DNA of 64,000 nucleotides, taken from NCBI GenBank assembly GCA_946699065.1, contig CAMPDV010000909.1, forward strand, positions 100,085-164,084, in the 5' to 3' direction. The notes under the pieces were generated by a model. That model was not told the origin of the DNA. It was given only the letters and a program-made list of their open reading frames with translations, and did not search any database. Source of the stretch: Loxodes magnus (taxonomy: Eukaryota > Ciliophora > Karyorelictea > Loxodida > Loxodidae). Shown piece after piece: positions 32,520 to 46,100 of the stretch. The translations under genes were made by a program, and so were the position numbers. Within the stretch, counting starts at the first letter, position 1, and every line of letters starts with the position of its first letter.

Positions 32520-34270
32520 ATAAATGAATATATTTGCCAAAAAAAATGTTGTAAAAAGAGGAAAAATCTTGGTTAGTTTGATCTCATCACTTTCTAGTTA
32601 AATTATTAAAAGTGAAATTTTAAAATTGACTGTCTATGAATTAGATTAATATAACATCCAGAAACAAAAAAAGTAAAATAATCTGTCGAAGTAAAATTCT
32701 TTGTGTAATATCAAGAGATACTCATATAGAATAATCGAGATAAAATATTAAGGAAACGGACAAAAACAGTTCAAAATGTTTAATAAATAGGTCTAGAAGT
32801 TGAGTATCCAAAAGAGAAATTAGATATTAAAAAAAGGGGAAAGTACTTGATTTTACCTCTTCAAGCAAGAAAGAATAATAAATTTATATGGTTATAAAAA
32901 TTTTAGCGTTCGATGATTTACTTAAAAAACTGGCAATTTAATATTTGAAGATTAAAATGAGAATAATTTTTAAGAGAAACAAAAGACCTTGATATAATAG
33001 AAGAAATCGAAACGATATCGGAAGAATAGAACGATAATTCAACAAAGAACGACCTGGAATTGAAACAGACAGAAAAAGAAGGTTAAGAAAAAATTATAAA
33101 TATACGAAGTTTTATAATAAAGAATAGAGAAAAATTATGATGAAAGCTAGAAAAAAAATGCGATGAAAGTTATAAAATAATAAATTTAAAAAATTATGAG
33201 GCCCATATCTTCTAACCAATCAAAAATAGAAAAATTTAAGGACAAGAAAATTTCAAGAAAGTTAAACACAAGAATAATCTATCGATTATTTTTGAAACTG
33301 TAAGAGAAAAAGAGCTCCGCAAGTTGATTCACTTAAAGAGATAGATAAGCTTTGATTAAAACTTAATTACAATTAATTTTCTTTTGTATGCTTTTTTCAT
33401 AAATTAAGTTTCTAGATGAGAATTATAAAAGAAAATTCGAAGAATATGTTGGTGGATTTTAATAATAATTAAAGAACTACTAAAAAAGACTAAAATAATA
33501 AAATATGAAGTAGCCCTATATATTAAAATGAGTTAAAAACATAATTTTCATTTCATGAGAATGGAAGTTAAATTTGATGAGCTTATAAGTGAATAATTAA
33601 AATTAAAATAACTTAGAGTTGCGATAATAATCATTTGATTACATTAAAACAAATTAAAGATTTTTAGAATAAAAAAAGATAAAAATATACAAAAAAAATT
33701 GAAACTAAAATAGGAAGAATAAAATTAAAATTATCCAAGAAAATGTTGAATCAATATGGATGTAGGAGAAGAAGAAATAGAAAAAGAAAGAAATATTATA
33801 GATTAAAATGAAAATAAAATATAGGATATGTTTAAAGCAAAGTGTTATAAATTATGTTAAATATAACATTAAATAATTTATAAAATATGAATCATTTTAC
33901 CAAATTAAACAAAAATAAGTAAAATTAAAAAAAGGCTAAGTTGGCATTATACTAAGATATCTCTTATTTTTTCAAAATCTAATAGAGAAGTTTTGATAGA
34001 TTAATGTAAACTTTGGTAAATTTACAAGGATATGATAATAAAATTTAGAAAAAAAATTGTTAAAAATGAAGAAATTGTTTTTTATCTCGATTTATGAGAG
34101 CTAGGAATAAATATTATTCTGAATTATGTAATAATATTTAAAAGGAAATTAATATTCCGTTCTCAGAAACAAAAGAAAAATATTAAAAAATTAAAATAAT
34201 TGTATAAAAGTAAAAATAGCTGTAAAACTACATCAGCTGTCAAGAATTTTATAATGTAAGAAGTGAAAAT
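32520..34270 (+). pseudogene. Degenerate lysine-rich, possibly zinc-knuckle, neighbour of kelch D
   Basis: A long Lys/Glu/Gln-rich, coiled-coil-like stretch lies downstream of kelch D, at the place where copies B and C have subfamily-2 zinc-knuckle genes. Near 33833 it reads KAKCYKLCQIQH, and then DQCKLWQIYKD, a weak echo of knuckle plus CN..G..YKK. The spacing of the knuckle is wrong (C-x3-C-x3-H). The assignment rests mostly on position and is tentative. Confidence 0.3.
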
Positions 34271-34854
34271 AAAGAAAAAAGTTAAAAACTATGATAGAAA
34301 AACAACCAATTTGCAGTTCATAGACGCATCTAAGAAAAGAAATCAATAGTTTCTCTCCATAGATTATCGCAATAAAAAATTTTTCTAGAAATTAATAATC
34401 TATCATTATAGTTATATTTCGACAATAGCTAAATTAACTATAAAATCATATCGTCTCTTTATCTATAGATAAATTTTATTTTCAATACATATGTAAATAA
34501 TTTATATTGTAAATTTTGTTCAAAAATAGAAAAATATTGTTTATTTAGTTGTTTAATTATTTTATAACGTAAATATACTAGTAGCTTGATAATTATTATG
34601 AGAATTAGAAGTAGATTCATATAAAAATAACTTTTCTCATTTTTTAGTTTTTTTTATTTTCATTAACATTTTATGAATTTTGTGATTCCTTTTGAAGGGT
34701 AAAAATCAAAAGAAAGTTTAAACTCACTAAATAAGAACTTATCTCAAAATTATTTCTTAAAGTCCTTTATTTAATTTTTTGCCTAGATGATTTAAATTAA
34801 AGTTTGATTAAAAATGAAATAGATTAATAAAGTTATATATTTAAGAAGTTTTAT

Positions 34855-35811
34855 TCAAGTCCATTATCAGTATATTTCTTTCCACTAGCATTTTACCAAG
34901 TCATACCTAAATAATTAACTGTCTGATCTAAATTAGTATATGCTGCTACCACTTAAAGTAGGTTGAGTGTAATCAAATCCTAGATCCCACGGAAATTAAT
35001 TTGCTTAAATAATTATTTATTTTAAATCAAATATTTAAGTCTATAACTCTGAATTATTGGCATAAACAAGGAAGTATTGAGCTGATGGAATAAAAATTGC
35101 TGAAGATTCTGCTTATTAAGTCAGACTCTAGTTACATAAAAATCATTCGTTAATCTTGTTGTCGTATTGCTAAATTTTATCTTAATATCAATTTTGTTAA
35201 ATATTCCAACCTCCAAATACGTAGATTTATTTTTCTTATTAATCGCATCCAAAAGCGAAAACAGAGTTTAAAATTTATTTTATTGTTTTAAAAGTTTTAA
35301 AACTCAAATTAAAAATTTCGCATTCAGACACATCGATGTATTTATTATCTTACTTTTAAACTCCAGAAATGATGTAAGCATTGTTTTTCTTATCGTAATT
35401 AGTTCTGTGAAAGTATCTTTAAAATTGCATTTTAAAATCTTGAGTTTTTTACGTTTGGGAATAAAACTAAAATCTATTTTATCCAATATCTTTTCCACCT
35501 GAGATTAGTAAGCTTTGCTCAGTTATTTATTCTATATGGCTAAAATCTTGATTAACTTTATCAATATTTAGCGTCTAGTTCTAGATTGAATTATCCTTGA
35601 CTAAATAGGTCTTTTTATTACTAGTATTTTTGGAGATAGTAGAAATCATTTTAAATTCTCTTCTCCGAGTTAAATTTATGCATATCTCATATTTAATAAC
35701 TCCTATTCCAACCTTTGCAAACAGATCCAGACCTTTCCCTCCTTTACTGTTTCTTAAAAATTTCCTCAATAATAATATTTAAATGTTCTAGCTAAACAGT
35801 GTAGATTACAT
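34855..35811 (-). CDS. Kelch-type protein without RING (copy E)
   Basis: ATG 35809-35811 (MQSTLFSQNIQILLLRKFL) opens one uninterrupted frame of about 314-318 codons. Kelch-like blades: LLISGGKDIGQNRFQFYS, AYIISGVQKQDNKYIDVSEC, FAFGCDQQEKQIYVFGGW, NEWFLC and QYFLVYANN, with UGA as Trp in QNWYQ and NEWF. It aligns end to end with the 53.8-54.9 kb copy (FAKVGIGVIKYE against FAKFGIGIMKYE; DYTQPTLSGSS against DYTQPCLSSKE). Two UGA codons close together (34867-34869 and 34855-34857) are the stop candidates. Kelch domains bind proteins; the partner is unknown. The start may lie further upstream, since the paralogue has an N-terminal hydrophobic segment. Confidence 0.7.
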
Positions 35812-35965
35812 TTTTAATAAATGAATAGTAAGGATATTTTATTAAGCATTGTTATGCTATTTGAAGTAGTTAAAGAAACGTATTTTTTCTCTTAAATCGC
35901 AGGTTCTATATGAGTATAGTTATAGAATTAGAGACTTGATAATATTAATTCAAATAAACCAAAAG

Positions 35966-36036
35966 GGCTGCTACGGGAATTGAACCCGTGACCTCTCGCA
36001 CCCAAAGCGAGAATCATACCACTAGACCAAGCAGCC
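35966..36036 (-). tRNA. tRNA-Pro(UGG)
   Basis: The cloverleaf is complete: acceptor GGCTGCT/AGCAGCC (7 bp), D arm TGGTCTAGTGGTATGA, anticodon stem CTCGC/GCGAG with loop TTTGGGT (anticodon UGG), and T arm ACGGGTTCAATTCCCGT. A TTTT run follows the 3' end immediately (35961-35964 on the plus strand as AAAA), a typical RNA polymerase III terminator. No intron. Confidence 0.95.
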
Positions 36037-36039
36037 TCT

Positions 36040-39000
36040 TATTAATATAATGTAATAAAGTTTAAAAACTTAAATCTCTTCCTAATCTATTGCTAGCTAC
36101 AACTTTATCTGGCTACTCTGATCTAATAAATTTAATTATCTAGTAAAAATAAAAAAATAAAATACTAAAAATAAAGCGAAAATAGAGTGAAATATACTTT
36201 TAATACTTAGAAAACTTTAGTTTCTATTTTTGGCAAAATTAATTTTTAAACTCAAAATCATATCATAAACGCATAAAACCTATTTAGCAAGGAGTTTCAT
36301 TCATCAAAATATAGAAATATCTAAAAGCTTTCTTCATTATTTATATCTAAATTCCTTTTTTCTAATTTAAGTTTTACACTTTTTCATTCAGCTTCTATAT
36401 AAGTTATCTTCTAGACTTATTATATGAACGATATTTTCGAATAGCACTTAGTTAAAAAAGCTCAATAAGGCTTATTGTAATTAATTAAATAAAATAAGAA
36501 TATTAGTTTCGTTTCATTTCTAAAAATAGTTATTATATTTATATATTTAGGTGAGTTATGCTAGATACAACTCCTAGAATTATTGGAAGCTTATTTTTAT
36601 ACTATTGCAAATTAAGTTTAATTCTCTTAAAATTATAGAATTTGGTGTAGATAGTTTGAAGCATTCTTTCATACTAGAAATCTAAATAAATCTTAAAAAA
36701 TTGGAGAAGATCCTGGAAGTCAATTCCAAATAAAAATTCCTGAGAGTTTGAAAATTTTATGAGCAATTTTTGGATGTTCAAATTATTGTTTTTCCAAATA
36801 AGAGATCACACTAAGATGACATAACTACTATCAAACATCTGAAAAAATCATTAATAAAGCTATTTCCTTTTTCGAAAAAAGCTTATTGATGACTTAATTA
36901 TAATGATTTATAAATTGTTACTATCTTAATTTATCTTAGTAGAAATTATCCTTATTGATAGGTTGTGTATTTATGCCTAAGTTCATTAAAGGATATTTAA
37001 TTTTCTTGGTGTTAAAGATTGTCTAATTAAAACTTCAATTATTTTAGTGAATTTTAAACTACTCTAAAGGAACTTTTTCTCCCTTATAAATCAGTAAGTT
37101 TTTATATCATAGCACATTTATTTTTTATTAATGCTTCTTACTTAGAAGCTTAATGCTTTATAAAAACGAAGTCTCTAATTAACTTTTTTATTAAAGTTCC
37201 ATCAAAATTATTTATCTTCATTTTATAAAGGAAATTTTACATTTAGTATATTAAAGATAAGAACAAATTTAACAAAGATCCTAGGTTTTTAATTTAGCTT
37301 CTGAACTATATGAAAGACTTTAGAAATTATCTATTCTTTCAATATTAAATTCAGTCCTTCATTCTGTAAACAAATTCTCTCTCGATGCTTATCAATCCTT
37401 GAAAGCTAAATACTAAGTAATTATTTTAGTTTCTGAGTAAAAAGTAAATCTCTTTATTTTGGGGTTGAGTCTGCTAATTTACTTTCAAGCTAAATCCAAA
37501 AAAAATTTGCAAAGCTTTTGATTATTTTGGTGCGAATTTTAAAAAGATAAATCACTTACGTTCAAGTTAAATTACATCCCTTTATTGGATGGGAGAGCAA
37601 TTTCAGTTATATAACCATTACAAATATTCCTAAAGTTATTCTTAGAAACTATAAAAGAAATTAGAGATAAAGGCACTAGGATAAGGATCTTTATCTTATA
37701 CTCTCGTAGTTAGATTTTATTCCTATATTTTAGTTTGGAATTAATTAACGTAAATTACGCTTCTTTTGTTTATTTAATTTTTAATAGCAAATAGAGAAAA
37801 AACTTCTTCATATCCGCTGATAATTATGAGTAACTAGAATATACAATAATGACTAGAGAAAAAAAGTTATTTTAGCTTTACAAGTCAATAATTGGTTAGA
37901 TGATACATAAGCAAAAAATAATGATCTCATTGAGAACAAAATTAAGTGGTTTGAAAAGGGATATGGAGTTGTATAATATAGGAAATACATTGAAAAATAA
38001 ATGAATTAAATACTCCATTCATCAAAGTATAAATGATAGAGATATTTAAAATTTATAATTTGAAATTGAAAAAATGTTTAAATTTGCAGCGCATCATCTT
38101 AATTTTAAAATTTTTGAGCAATTGGTGTTTTAAATTTATAGAAATCCTGGTTAATTGTACGGAATGCGAATGAGAAAAATTAGACTCTATAAATCAAACT
38201 CATTTAATTTGAAGCATAATATAAGATTATGGTAGCTTTAAAATATTTCTTTATCTATTGAAAATTAGTTTTTTTAACTTTGATCTCTGTTTTATTCAAG
38301 ATTCTTGATTTTTTCAAGTGTAGAATTTTTTAAATTTTCAGATATTAAATTTTTTGATTTTTCTAAGTCTTTATTTCTAATCTATCTTTGAACACTCTTC
38401 GCATGAAAATTTCTCTTTCTTTTCTAATATTTCCGATTTTATTTGACAAACTAAACTTCAAAGACTATTTTTGCTCTTATATTGTAAATTATATATCCAA
38501 TAATAATAAATTGGTTTTTAAGAAATAGTAACTGTGATATTTATCATTAGGTAAGATGTTTAGTTTTTAAATTTTTAGTTTTTCCTTTTAAAATTGCAAA
38601 GCTAAGACTAGAATTATCAATGCTTTTATTTAAATTTTAGATATTTTATAACCTAATCTCCCCATAAAGCGCCTGTGGTTCATAAGTCTTTAGCTTCAGT
38701 TTTTTAATTTCCTTATAATTTCTCTTTAAGATAGTAATTTTAATCTTCTCTTTTCTTTATAGTTTATCAAGTTTTATTTATCTCTTAGAAGAAGCAAATA
38801 ATCAACGGATAAACTTGATCAAGCAAGTTTAAAATTTTTTTATTTAGAAGTCTTTTTCAGCCATTTATCGAGCAAGGCTAGTAGTTAGTTGTATATTTGC
38901 TAATGGAATTGTATGGCAAGAGACTACACTAAAATATTGAAATCGCCTAACTAATCCTCTTTAATCAGCCTTAATAAATAATATTATACTCCATTCCCAT

Positions 39001-42000
39001 AATTTAAGCCCATCAATAAAGAAATCTAGTAAACTTTAATTCTTAGCTAAATGCAATATAAATTTGATATCCTTTGCTAGTACCTAAAATAAAAAATATA
39101 GATACTTGAATAAAAAAGGATTAAGGTTTATTCTAGCTCTACTATAAAAAAGAGAAAACGCTTCTTAACTAATTTTATGAAGAAGTTTATTCAGTCTAGA
39201 AAGAACAAAACTAGGAGAGGATTGTTAAACTTTCTTAGGCATATGATACTAATAATTAATTGCTCTTTTCCAAGAAGCATAGATATCATTTATTTTATTG
39301 TCTTTATATAGTATTTTTTCTCCCTCCTTTCCTTTTTTTAAATACTCATAAAGAAATGAAAATTAAAAAAAGATATAAAATAATAAAGTCAATGGAAGTA
39401 TTTTAAATTGCAAGTACTCATAAAACAATATATCAAAGAACCTTAATTAAAGTAAGCAAATTTTCATGAAAAGTAATAAATAAATCCTTTGAAAAAATCC
39501 TGTTTTTTTTCTTATAAAAATTATCTAAATTAAAAGGAGGAAAAAGAAAGAAATGCATCTCAAAATATATTTAAATTATATATCTCTATGAATACAACTT
39601 TATAATCTTAATTTGATAATCTTATCTCATCATTTAAGTATATTTAACGAATAATATGAAAAATAATAAATAGAATAAACATAAGGATAGTATAAGTATT
39701 AAAAAGGTTAAGTTATTAATAGCTTTTCTATTTCTCAAAGAGGAGGAAATTTATTGATTTAGCAATTGAAATAATTCCGCGGAAAGTTATCAAAATAAAA
39801 TTCGATATCTGTTCTAGATTAAATTCTATGAATATGATTTTATGATGAATTAAATCTAAAATGTTTATAAAAAGAATAGAAGCTTAGCCATTTATAAAAA
39901 AGCTATAATTTCATTATTATTCCAAGTTTTTATTTTCTGGAAATTATAATTTTTATCTTTAAAGACTTAGAAATAATAATACTTAGATTCTGCTCAAAAT
40001 ATTAGGTTCAGATAATTAAGAATAATCTGTCTCAATCTAAATAAGATTATTTACTATATTGATAAGTTACTATTTGTGATGCATGATAAGCTAGACTATC
40101 AAATAAAGCTTGATATGCATTTTAATTTATTTATCTAAGTAATTTGGAATAAAACCTATTTAATAAAACAGTTTTAAAAGCCGAACAAAAAAATAAATTA
40201 TTTCGCTTTTTGTTCGATATAAAAAGAAGCAACTTAATGAAAAATTCGATGAATAGAACCACTTTATCTATAAAGCTTCTAAAACTTATATCTGTATGAT
40301 GAAATGAAAAAAACGGAATATCCCTTTACAATTGATAAACTTATTCTAGCTCTAAAAATAAACGCTATCTTCATGATTAGCTTGATATATTTTCCTTTAC
40401 TTTGGGTATATAATTTAATTTTAGTTTATTTAGCCTAAATTAATTAAAAGACTCTTAAAATCAAGTTCTGTATTATTTTAAATAATGCTATATTTACTGC
40501 TAGGGTGTTTTATAGCTTGCTTAAAGGAATATATTTATAATTCTTAGATAAATGAAATGATGAAATTTTAAATCAATGAATTCTTAAATTAAACACTAGA
40601 ATTAAGTATTTAAAGGCGAAATGTTTTAAATTATTATAAACATGTCAAGCTGAGGGGAATTCGCTTTCTTTTAAAGAGTTAATTAACTACTACATTAGCT
40701 GTTATCTGATTTATTGAAGACAAATTAAAGTATTTTGCTTTAAATTGGCTGATTTAGATAGCTACTGCTAGTGTACTAAAACAACTTTAAGAAGTGAGAT
40801 TAACATTAATTAGGTACTTGGAGTTATAACAATCAGTATTAAAAATTTAGATTCAAAACTCGTTTTTAATACTCAAATCACTGAGTAATTTTTGGATTGG
40901 AGGAACGCGGTGGAATTAAATGAATGAAATCTGGTAGAAAACTTACGAAAGTTAAATTTCATAAAATAAAACTTAAATCTCCTGAGTTCATTATTAGAAT
41001 TAAAGAAACTAGCAGCAAAAAAACATAATGATATCGTAATAATTAAATTCATATCCTAAAAGTGTGAAGATAGCTATAGTGTTGTCATTACTACAAAAAG
41101 AATATACGAATTATAGATTTAAAATCTATAAATATATTAAATTTTTAACTTAGGAAATAGATAAAGTTAACAATTTTTAATAAATTGACCATTTGAGAAA
41201 TGAGAGAGTGATATTGTAGAATATGTGGGTTCATTAAGTTTAATGATTCTTTATTTTTATTGTAGTGATATTTTAATTCATTTTTATATTTTATACCATC
41301 AACTTAAAACAATTATTTTTGATCTAAAGCCTAAATTTTTTCTTTTTTTGTTAATTTAGAAATTTATTTATTTACTATAAACTTAAATGGAACTGAGAGA
41401 ACATATTATAGTTGGCTTGTCTTTATGAAAGTGAAATATATATCAGTTTTAATCTGAGGATATTAAGCTTTTATAATTTACCCTTCAAAGATAATAAATC
41501 CAAACTTATATTTATCTGGTTTTATTTAAATGATGGCTTTTATAATTACCATATAAGATAAATATCACACTGATATATGGTTATTCTATTAAGCATAATT
41601 AACATTTTATAATTAAGTACTAAGTCTGGATTATTTCAAGATCTTTGCCTTATAGTAATATTTTAAAATTGGTTACTATTATTAAATTTCCTTAAGCATT
41701 AAAATCAGTTAATTATATTTTTCTTAGGCTTTCATTATTAATTTATTTTACTATTTTGCCCTTCTACAAAAAGATATTCATATAAGCTTATTTGATTTAA
41801 AGTTGCTATTATCTAAATATAATTAAAAGTTTGAATGTCGTAAAACTGAATTGCTTCTTTAAGTAGTACATTAATGCTAATACTCCTGAGATAGATATTT
41901 ATAATCACATACTAAGTAAACTATTAACTGATTATGAAACTCTTTCCTTCTCTTTTTGCTTAAACTAAATAAATTATTTCACCAGCTAAGCCTATATAAG

Positions 42001-42530
42001 CTATTTGATTATACCATTTGTAGTTAGCTTCACTATATTGGCTATTTCTTATTCGTCTTCTATAATTAAAAAGAAACCTAAAAAATGAGTAGACAATTTA
42101 GAAAAAAAATGGTAGAACGAACTTGTACTAAATTAAAATAAATGGATAGTATAAAATTAATTCAATGAATAACCCTCTTACTTGTACCTTCTTCTGTCAC
42201 AAATGGAAAATTTGATTCCTAAAGTCGCAATTAATTTAAAAAAGTTTCATAATCAACAAAATTAAAAAAAATTAAGTCTACACACTTAATATTTTACTGA
42301 ATAGGTAATTTGCAAAACCTCTTAGATTGATATCTCCTGCTATTTAAATGAAATTAGGTTGAAATTTTCTTTAAAGGTTTAAAAAATAAATCATAAGTCT
42401 TTTTCAAAGTAAACGTTAGATTCTTATTTATATACCAATGCTTTAGTTTATTTTATAATTTAATTAGAAATAGGCCAAGAGAAGATCATTGACTGATTTA
42501 ATTGGTTTTATCCAAACTTTTAGTAGTTAA
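36040..42530. other. Long AT-rich region without recognised genes
   Basis: About 6.5 kb in which I found none of the repeat families and no domain motif. Some stretches, e.g. 36690-37900 on the plus strand, read smoothly as hydrophobic protein (PGSQFQIKIPESLKIL), but with three reassigned stops this is not evidence of a gene. A short repeat (AGAATATACGAATTATAGAT) occurs at 41099 and again at 43126. Confidence 0.35.
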
Positions 42531-42534
42531 TATG

Positions 42535-43140
42535 GAAGGGTACTTGGATGTGCGGAAGTTTAAAATGGGAGACGTTTGCTAAGTAGTCCAGTTGGAAGAA
42601 GATTAGTATACTTCATACTAAGCAAAATAGAGGTTTAATGCTTGGAACATAATAATTGAGAACATGAAACGAGATAAATTTAAGGGGATTTGCTTTTGGT
42701 ATTTTTTAAAGGTATAGAATGGGGTATTTCAGTACGAAAAAAATACCCTTTAGCACTGAGTTTTCTTGGTTGGATACTAAAATGATTTAAAAGTTTAAAT
42801 CAATGCAAAGAAATCAAAATAACTCCTGGAAAAAGTTTAGAAACTAATGCTAATTTTAATTTGCATATTTTATTTTGACCATGTGGTGAAATAAAAAGCT
42901 CAAAATCTCCTTCGTAAAATAAATGGAATACCCCCACAAAAAATAAACGAAAGCTGGCAAGAACTTAAAATCAAAATTTCATTCCATTAAGATTAAGAAA
43001 ATATTATGAATGCATTAAAAAGGCACTCTTAAAAGGAAATAAATTAAATAATAAAGACTAAAATAATTAATTTCTTATTTAGATAAAACTAAAATAATCG
43101 AAAGTGATGCGTTATTGCAAAAAGAATATACGAATTATAG
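42535..43140 (+). other. Coding-like segment of unknown identity
   Basis: A local rise in G+C and a plausible frame opening MEGYLDVRKFKMGDVCQVVQ and continuing FNAWNIIIENMKRDKFKGIC. A second frame (GCAEVQNGRRLLSSPVGRRL) looks equally protein-like, so I cannot choose. No family recognised. Confidence 0.25.
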
Positions 43141-43144
43141 ATTT

Positions 43145-46100
43145 AAATCTATAATAATCTAGAGAATTAACTTTGGAAAGAAAAGATTAAAATAAAATAT
43201 TGGTAATAAAAGTTTCTAAACAAGAATAGGGACTTTTATTTCTTTATGCTAACTTTAATTAGACTGTAATGGTTACAAAGATCCATAAAATAAAATCCAA
43301 AATTTTTTTTCACCTTTAGAAGGTGTAAAAGCATTCAATAAGATTTTATTATTCGTTTTGAAAATAAAGATTAATTAAAGGCTAGAGTTCTTTGAGTGTT
43401 CAGCTTCAATAATAGATAAATTCTTCTTGAAAAGATCGAATAGATAATTATTTTGTTTTTAACTTAAATTTTATATTGTCATAGTTTATTAAAAAAAGTT
43501 AAATGATTTAGCTTTGATTTTTTATTCTTATATCGCTTGAATAATTTTAAATCATGCTTTTAATTATTTTTACCAACTATTTCATATATGACTCTTTCTA
43601 TTTCTTTTAAATATTTCTATCACCAATTTTCAAATTGCATCAGCAAGAATTACATGAAATCACTTTAAATTATAAAATCCCCTTCTTTCACAAAATTTAT
43701 TTTCCGTTACTTGTAATGTACATCAATGATATATTAACCAGTTTTTTCAAGTGCTTAAAATCAAAATTTTTTTCTTCTTCATTGAGTTTATCTGATAGTT
43801 TGATTTTACACTTCAGAGTATGATATTTTAAGAAAAATATTCTTTCAGTTTGTATTGAAGTTTTAGAGGAAATTATTAAAAGCACATAATGTTTTTCTAT
43901 TAATTAGGTGTGAAATATTCATAAAATATCTAACTATAAAACTGGCAACAAATATTTAAATTATCAATTTCCTTACAATGCTTAGGTCAAAATTCTAAAT
44001 AATATAAGAAGACTAAGGTTAATAATATGTTTGATATTATAACTAAAATTAGGGATTGGTTTGTACTTTTTTAATCATACACTAGAACTTCACATATAAA
44101 CAAATATTTAAAAATATAGTTAGAGCAAAAAACCAAAATGATAAACAAAATTTTTATCTAAAAGTTAAAATGTAAACTTTAAAAGCCCAAGACAGCTAAA
44201 TAATCTTATAAAAATTAAATTTGATATAGTAAACAATTATTATTGCTATTAACTTTAAGCTAAATCTAAGAAATAAAATTTGATTTGAAAGTCTAAGAAT
44301 AGTTTAAAAAATAAAAGTTAGATTTTACAATTTTATGAAGAATTTTCAAAAGAAATTGATTAAAGAAAGTTGCAACCAGTTATAAATAAAAAATAAATAG
44401 AGATAAATTTCTGGAATTCGAAGAATTCTTTCGGGATTTATGTAAAAATAAAGCCTTAAAGTTAGAAAAAAGGAGCAAATGAAAAGATAAGAATAATATT
44501 GGCCCATGGAATCTAAACAACATTTAAAAATTAAGCAGGAAAAATTTTTATCTTTGGCCAAGCTAAACCATTTACAAATTTTTAAGAATTTTAAATTATT
44601 TTCTTTAGTATATTATGCAATGCACTTGAGAGAATTTTCTACTTTTTTTTCTTTATCTTAATAATTAAAAAAATCTTTGCAAAAATTAATTTTTTTATTT
44701 CTCATTTTCAAATTAATTATTTTCTTTGCATATGCTTATTTGATTAAAGTGAATTTCTTCCTTCATTTATTAAAACCCTCAAACTTAAATTCTAAATTTA
44801 TTTGAGCGTAAATTAAAATATTTCCATAAGTTAAAAAACCCTATGAAAAAATTTTGGTGATAATTTAATTCCAAACAGAATGAAATTATTCAATTAATTT
44901 GGAAAAATGTAATAATCCTTCAAATCTAATATATTTTTTAATTACATAAATCCCTTTTTTCCTTTTTAACTAGCAAGTTCTAAATATGCTATGAGTTCTA
45001 GCCTTTTTTTTCTTAAATTTTTAGTGTGACTTTTAGTTCAAAACTGATATTTCTGAACTAGTAAATCTGATTAAAACTTTATTTATTATAGTTAGATTTC
45101 AACTTCTATTCTTAAAATTTGTCTTAATCTTTTTCTAGCTCTATATAATTAGTAATATTAACAATCTTTAATTCCCATGTAAAAACAAGCAGCTATCTAT
45201 TACTATTAAAGCTACTAATTTTGTTCTTTATATTTATTTATTTTTAATAGTTAAACTACTTTCATCAATTTAACTTCGATAGATATTTCTAGAATTTTTT
45301 AAACCTTCTATAATAACTTCTATATATATTATAGACAACTCTATGACATGTATCTGATATTGTTAAGATATATACTTAATTTATTCAATTGTTTAGATAA
45401 TTTTTCTCATATTGAGACACTTAATATATAATAAGAGTGATTAATGCTCACTATATGATATTAATAGCCCGCTCTTTAGAATATTTTTAACACTTTTAAT
45501 TTTTGAATTGCATTGCTTTTATACTCAAACTTTCCCTTATAAAATCCATTTTTTAATATATTGATAAGCACTTTCATAATTTAGTTATACTATTAGCTTG
45601 GTGCTTTTGAACTAGATACAAAAAAATAAAAAAAGAAATGATAGCTTGCTTAGAAACGTTTTAATTACATGTTAAAACTAAAAAGTGAAAAATCAGGGAA
45701 TCGAATCCGAGTCTCTTATACGGGATTAAGACTCTCCATTGAATAAATTTAGCTATTATTGACTTTATCATATACTCCTCACTATCTTTCAATTCTCAAT
45801 TAATAAGATTTTATCGCAAAGCTAGTTGGAAAATGATTTCATCTCTATTATTTTTTAACTTAAAGAGATTTTGAAAGATTTTAAATAAAAATTTCGCTAG
45901 CTAGTTAGTTAAAATTATCAAGCTAAAAAATTAACTATGTTCTTTAAATTCTCAATCAATTTTATCAAAGTTTAAACATTAATAATCAGATAATTATTAA
46001 AAGCCTTATTCTCTTTTGTTTAAATTTTGTTAATAATTTTGAGAAAAATATACAGACCATATTCAACTTCAATAGTAAATGGATGAAAAATAAACTAACA

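Noticed and set aside
36690-37900. Long hydrophobic open frame on the plus strand under the reassigned code
   Set aside because: With all three stops readable every frame is nearly open; no motif or paralogue supports it.
43635-43885. Overlapping 62-aa frames on both strands
   Set aside because: Low-complexity AT-rich sequence without motif; chance open frames.
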